DNA of 64,000 bases. It comes from Acorus gramineus (taxonomy: Eukaryota; Streptophyta; Magnoliopsida; Acorales; Acoraceae). The position numbers and the translations under genes were made by a program. Under the pieces are notes generated by a model. That model made no database searches. It saw only the letters and a program-made list of their open reading frames with translations, and was not told the DNA's origin. Positions 59,646-64,000 of the stretch are shown piece by piece (position 1 is the stretch's first letter; every line of letters begins with the position of its first letter). The stretch is taken from NCBI GenBank assembly GCA_030737835.1, contig CM060856.1, forward strand, positions 18,455,116 through 18,519,115, read 5' to 3'.

Positions 59646-60511
59646 TCTAAGTCTCTCCCAAAGTCCCAAAATGTCTCCTTTCAGGAGTGAGGGTGTGGAT
59701 GAGGCGAAGACGCGTCGCCTCGTGACACGTTGTTCGACCGTTCCCATAGACGTTGGGTCCGGTCTCGTGATCGATGATTGAAGGACATCGATGGGCGATT
59801 ATCCAGATGTAGATGATCCAGTAGTGTTGAGTGGACCAGTAAATCCAGGTCTCTTCAACCGACGGCATGGTCCCTAGACCAGTAAATCCGGGTCTCTTCG
59901 ACCGACGGTATGGTCTCTCCCCATAAGTCCCAAAAGACTCCCGCCAGGAGTGAGGGTGGGGGTGAGGTTGGTCGCGCCGCCGCGTGACCCAGTGATCATT
60001 GGGTTTCTACCCATGTTTTTCCTTGAAGAAGGGAACTGATTATGTATTGAACTGTAGAATGGTGATTGGTTTCCAGCCACTCACTGAGCTTGTAGCTCAC
60101 CCCTCGCATACTGTTTCTTTTCAGGGGCAGTGTTGGGCGTGGAGCTGGAGCTTTCCTGTGGCGTGGTCTTATGGGCGTGGAGCGTTCTTCCGGCGGGTGG
60201 CGAGTGCGAGGCTGTTAGCATTCCCAGAGTCTTTTTATGCTTTGTAAATCGTGTATGTGGTACAGGTTGTATTTTCTTTGGTCTAGACTTGGCTTTCACA
60301 GGACATTGATTGTATATTCGGGTCTGTAATAATATTTTTGATTTACAGACATTGTTATATATTATGCTTCCGCTTTTCAGTTAGTTATCTTTATCTTGCT
60401 TTGACGCCTTGTGTATTGTTGTTGGTGTCCTTATTGACCTCAGGTATTGATAGCTGATATCTTATTTATTATTGCCACGTCTCGGGGATGCCTGGGGCGT
60501 GACAATAAAGG

Positions 60512-60524
60512 TGGTATCAGAACC
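60512..60524 (+). other. Primer binding site of family A element
   Basis: TGGTATCAGAACC, seven bases after the LTR end, close to the initiator tRNA-Met site TGGTATCAGAGC. Confidence 0.75.
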
Positions 60525-60620
60525 TGGTCCTGTCAGAGCCTAAGTCTAGTCGTATAGGTGATGAGTCGGAGGATTGTCATCCGAGTCCTCTTGTGTTAGA
60601 GGTTATCTTAGGTTGCTGAC

Positions 60621-63230
60621 ATGCCTCCTCGCATTCGTTGACGTGGACGTGACCCCCTGGACCCACCCTTAAGTTGTCGACTGGGTTGACTGGGTAGGGT
60701 CAGTTGTTAGATCTCTTGTGCGGGATTAAGGTTTGGGTAGGAGATTTATGCCCAGTAGTGTGATGGTGATGAATTGGTTGCAATTTCTAAGGTATAGATT
60801 GCGTCTCGATAAATGGAGCTCTTTCCCGTGCGTCGGTATCACTGGTAAGCATTGAGTTTGCGTGCGGCGCCTATGTAAAGTGTTGAGGATGTGGCGTATT
60901 GCTCATTAAGGGATGATGTCTTCTTCTAGACTTCCTACTATGGATTAAGGGGCCTTGCAAGGTCAGCGTTGAGACCCGGGCTAGGGTACTCCGTGTTCCT
61001 TGTTTGGTTGTCGGGATATCCTATATCGGGACCTCATGGTGCCCTGCCAAGGTTTCTTTTCCCAGTCAAGGACTACCTTAGAAGCATCAAATTGATGGTG
61101 GATTTTTCCCTCTCACTTGGAAGGTGCTGTAGCGAGTGGTGATGCGTACGATCAGGATTGGGTGCGTCCTATTGCAGCTCAGTGGGCGATCGCTAGTGGA
61201 CAGGGTTCCATAGTGGCATCTGGAGTCGCTTCGATATATCATTGTGCGTTGTAGCTGCTCGGTTGAGGCCAGAGCCCTGTGAGGTGCTCCCAGATACTAT
61301 GCTTGTGGTGCGCCCATATGGCAGAGATAGTAGGCTTGGGAGGCTACCAGGTAGAGGCCACACCGGGAGAGTGCTGCTAAATGATGTCGAGAGCGTGGAC
61401 TCCCCGTGATGAATCTGCCCATGGAGTGCAGGATGCTAGAGTTCCAATGGTTATAGATGAGTGACCTATCTCTGGCGGCATGTGAAGCACAGTTGTGGAT
61501 ACTGTCGCGTTTTGCCCCACATTGGTCACGAATAAGGAGACGCGATGCTAGCGTTCGTGATGGGACTCAACCGCCCTATCAGATAGATGACGTCGCATAG
61601 GCATTGTCGAGGTTCGACGACCCCTTATTGCATGTCTTGTGGATTAAGTGCGGTTGAGCGACTTACCAAGCGTGTAAGTGTTATCATGAGCGCCAGCCAT
61701 GCTCGAGGAGCAGAATCTGAACTTAATTGTTCGTGGTGTTGTTTTGATCTCCCCGTGGAGGTTGAAGATCAATTACCTTGCTGCGAATCGATGATCTGTT
61801 TGACCAACTCTGGGAGCCAGTGTTTTCTCTTAGATCGATCTTCGCACAAGGGTACCACAAGTTAGAGATCCGAGAGTTGGACGTCCCATAGATGGCCTTT
61901 CGTGACCGTTCGGGCACTACGAGTTTTAAGTACTGCCGTCGGGGTCGACGAATGCGCTGGATGCCTTCGGGGATCTCAAAAGTTTTATTGGGTTCCCGAT
62001 GACTACTTGGAGGTAGTCTTCATTGAGATTGCTGTGGTGTGATGAAAAAGGTGATATGGGTGACCTTGTTTTCCCCAGGTTGGCATGCCCTCAGGCAAAG
62101 TTCGAGAATCATCATCGCGTGAAAAGCGTCAGTCCATCGAGATTCCTCAGTGGACGTGAGAGTGGGTTGTCAGGGATTGTTGCAGACTCGTTAATGTCAC
62201 GTTCGGGTCACGACGCCGTCTGGGTGATCATTGACCGACTGACTAAGTCCGCGCTTCCCTCCCTATCAGACTGATTGAGTCTCTGGACGCCTTGATGTGG
62301 GTTTTCACCTTCGCGATTGTTCGTCTTCATGGCACTCCAGTCGGCGCTATTTTCAGTTGAGACGCGAGGGTTACTTTGAGGTTGTGGCGCAGCCTTTGGC
62401 GCGAGCCTCCATTTAAGTATAGCGTTTCATCGCCGATGGACAGCCAGACAAAGAGGACGATTCAGACCTTGGAGGACATGCTAAGTGCCTGCGTGCTCGA
62501 TGATGAGGGCAGTTGGGTGAGGCACCACCCATTTGTTGGGGTATGCCTGCAAGGCGACTGCCATTCGAGCACCCAGATGGATCTGTGAAAGGCACTCTAC
62601 AGGCGCAGTTTCATACCTCCCTTGTGTTGGGACGGTTGAGGAGCGCCAGTTGGAGGGGCCATAAGTTAGTTGTTTGACCTTGCGGTGGCCAGGTTGGTTC
62701 GTGTGTACATCTGCACCTCCCAGAACCGACAGAAGGGCTACCCAGGTCATTGTCGCCAGGGGCTTACCTTTGGGTTTGGCGACCATATTTTCAAGAAGGT
62801 GTCCTGGTTAAGGGGCACCCTCTATTTCGACATTTGGGGCAAGCTGAGTTTGCTCTTTAATGGGACCATTTCTCGTCATTGAGTGGATTGGGGAGGTGGC
62901 TTATCATGTAGCCTTTCCCCCACAGTTGGCTCATGCCCACGACGTCGTCCTTGTCCAATGGCCGAGGCGCTATGTCCAGGATCCTGCTCATGTCATTCTG
63001 TTCGACCGCCTCATCCTCGAGGTGGATTTGTCGTTCGTGGAGCAGTGGATCGAGGTCAAGGACAAGCATGAGAAGAGGCTCCACGCTAAGACCGTTCCTT
63101 TGATTATAGTGTGTTGGTAGCGCCAGTCCGGTGTGAAGACCACTTGGGAGCAAAAGGTCTATGCATGATACTTTCGGTCTTCCCTTTGGGTTTCCTTAAA
63201 TTTCGAGGACTAAATTTCCTAAGGGGGGAA
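60621..63230 (+). pseudogene. Decayed gag-pol of family A element
   Basis: An ATG at 60621 opens MPPRIR, like chromovirus gag, then stops. Later scraps in changing frames: IDDLFDQLWEPVF and GYHKLEIRELDVP (reverse transcriptase, about 61780-61890); AVWVIIDRLTKSALP (integrase core, about 62215-62260); DSQTKRTIQTLEDMLSACVL (integrase, about 62437-62500); GPFLVIEWIGEVAYHVAFPP and FVEQWIEVKDKHEKRLHAKT (integrase C-terminus, 62863-63100). Protease and most of gag and RT are absent or beyond recognition. Near 63199 the end reads LKFRGLNFLRGEE, as gypsy polyproteins do. Confidence 0.85.
60955..61070 (+). repeat. Family B LTR-like patch inside family A interior
   Basis: From ggccttgcaaggtcagcg through gagacccgggctagggtactcc to gccaaggtttcttttccc this matches the family B LTR at 48119-48240 and 49450-49570, not the family A LTR. 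It suggests recombination, a captured fragment or a shared ancestral segment. Confidence 0.7.
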
Positions 63231-63233
63231 GAA
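63221..63233 (+). other. Polypurine tract of family A element
   Basis: aaggggggaagaa lies immediately before the 3' LTR start TGTTGTGCC, in the standard position. Confidence 0.88.
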
Positions 63234-64000
63234 TGTTGTGCCTGTGTCATTTATAGCACTCTGTTCGAAATTGGGTACATAAATTTTTTTCTTGAAGTTA
63301 TGTATTCCTGATTTGGTATTTGGATTTGATTTAGTTAAAATCCAAGATGAAAGGTTTAAATATGAGTTTACTATGAGATGTCCAGTTTTGAGTTAGCTTT
63401 CGTACAGAAGTGGAATTAGATCAACTGAATTCTTGTAGTAAAAGTTATGGGTATTTTTCCAAGTATAACCCGGGGATGGAAATTTTGGCAGCAGCCCTGC
63501 TCTATGTTTAGCTCTAATTTCGGAATAGCTGGAGGGATTATCTGATCTTGGCATAAACATGAAAGTTGTAGATAATCTTCTTAGATTTCCATCGGTCTTG
63601 GAATTGAGCAATTCGGAGCTATATCGAGGAAGTTATGGCTGTTCCAGTGAAGCGTGCGCAGAATTCTAGTCAAAGGGCGACTAGGTCATTCCCCCTTAAG
63701 ATATTTTGATAAATATCTCTCTCTCTCTCTCCCTCCCCTCCCAAATCCCACGTCGAATACCTCTTTTTTCTCTCTTCCTCTCCTTCAAAAGCACACCAAG
63801 TGTTTGATGAAAGTCCCCAATGAGAGGAGAAGGTGGTGGAGGAAGGGATGGTAGATCTTTGTGTATGTGTTGTTGTTTTCTCCCCTCTCTCAAGCTCTCT
63901 TTGCAAGAACCCCCCCCCACTGTTTGCAGCCATAGAGGGCTGAGGGGATGGCTGAGGTGAGGTGGTGGCGGTGGTGGTCTCGTTGGAGGCGTTTCGGTGC
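63234..64000 (+). repeat. 3' LTR of family A (first 767 bp, runs off window)
   Basis: Same start as the 5' LTR and the same order of landmarks up to tttcggtgc at the window edge. Differences include atagcac for ggagcgc and short indels in the (TC) run and G/C runs, so the element has aged. Confidence 0.92.

Larger units (their letters stand above)
56719..60504 (+). repeat. 5' LTR of family A, 3,786 bp
   Basis: TGTTGTGCCTGTGTC...GGCGTGACA. Layout: an AT-rich first 0.5 kb, a TATA-like gataaatatct followed by (TC)n (57195-57220), a CT/GA-rich leader with tttcggtgcgcg (57485-57496), the GC-rich block (57650-58300), the miniexon (58375-58412), moderately AT-rich repeats, gagggtgagggt modules and a T-rich tail. 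The 3' LTR in the window matches its first 770 bp with several substitutions and short indels. At nearly 3.8 kb it is at the long end for plant LTRs. Confidence 0.92.
56719..64000 (+). mobile_element. Ty3/gypsy chromovirus-like element with 3.8-kb LTRs (family A)
   Basis: 5' LTR 56719-60504, primer site 60512, decayed interior to 63233, polypurine tract, then the 3' LTR from 63234, which continues past the window. The interior is about 2.7 kb, roughly half of a full gypsy interior, and has no intact frame. Order of remnants (gag start, RT, integrase, integrase C-terminus) is gypsy-type, and the C-terminal sequence resembles Tekay/Del-like chromoviruses. The 5-bp before the LTR is TCATC; its partner lies outside. 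It is inserted in the ULP-like gene. Confidence 0.9.

Overview
This is plant nuclear DNA, dominated by transposable elements with one duplicated host gene. The evidence is spliced genes with GT/AG introns, Ty1/copia and Ty3/gypsy LTR elements primed by initiator-Met tRNA, an L1-type LINE fragment, Mutator-like pieces with FAR1-type SWIM and ULP1-like domains, and plant-style 5' leaders rich in CT runs. The species cannot be told from the sequence.

Layout. 1-2130: an old, internally deleted Ty3/gypsy element. 2292-7692: a complete copia element on the minus strand with 134-bp LTRs and a perfect 5-bp target duplication; its coding region carries two opposite frame changes. 7.7-14 kb: AT-rich sequence with dispersed repeats, a possible LTR remnant and an exon-like fragment. 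14.1-17.4 kb: a terminal-inverted-repeat element carrying a plant-mobile-domain-like exon, with an exact 858-bp tandem duplication across its left end. 17.4-24.8 kb: mostly unannotatable AT-rich DNA with repeat fragments. 24.8-32.1 kb and 35.3-42.2 kb: two direct copies of a segment holding one gene (minus strand, three coding exons, about 1,350 aa, acidic middle and RS-rich C-terminus, both copies open). Between the copies lie a foldback-type DNA element, a LINE 3' end nested in another repeat, and gypsy debris.

42.96-51.88 kb: a nest of solo LTRs. A 5'-truncated LTR of family A contains a solo LTR of family B, which contains a second solo LTR of family B; both insertions have exact TG...CA ends and 5-bp target duplications. 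51.9-56.7 kb: the broken 3' end of a FAR1-related (Mutator-like) transposase gene on the plus strand, a dimeric tandem array of about 133-bp monomers, and a ULP1-type cysteine protease gene on the minus strand that stays open through six introns but loses its 5' end to an LTR element inserted at 56719. 56.7-64 kb: that element, a Ty3/gypsy chromovirus-like retrotransposon with an unusually long 3,786-bp LTR and a short, decayed interior; its 3' LTR runs off the window.

The most unusual signal is inside the long LTRs. All four copies (families A and B) conserve acceptor-miniexon-donor-acceptor splice sites, with a miniexon of only 36-39 nt, and a very GC-rich, fast-changing block sits inside the first predicted intron. 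The LTRs therefore seem to encode a spliced leader.
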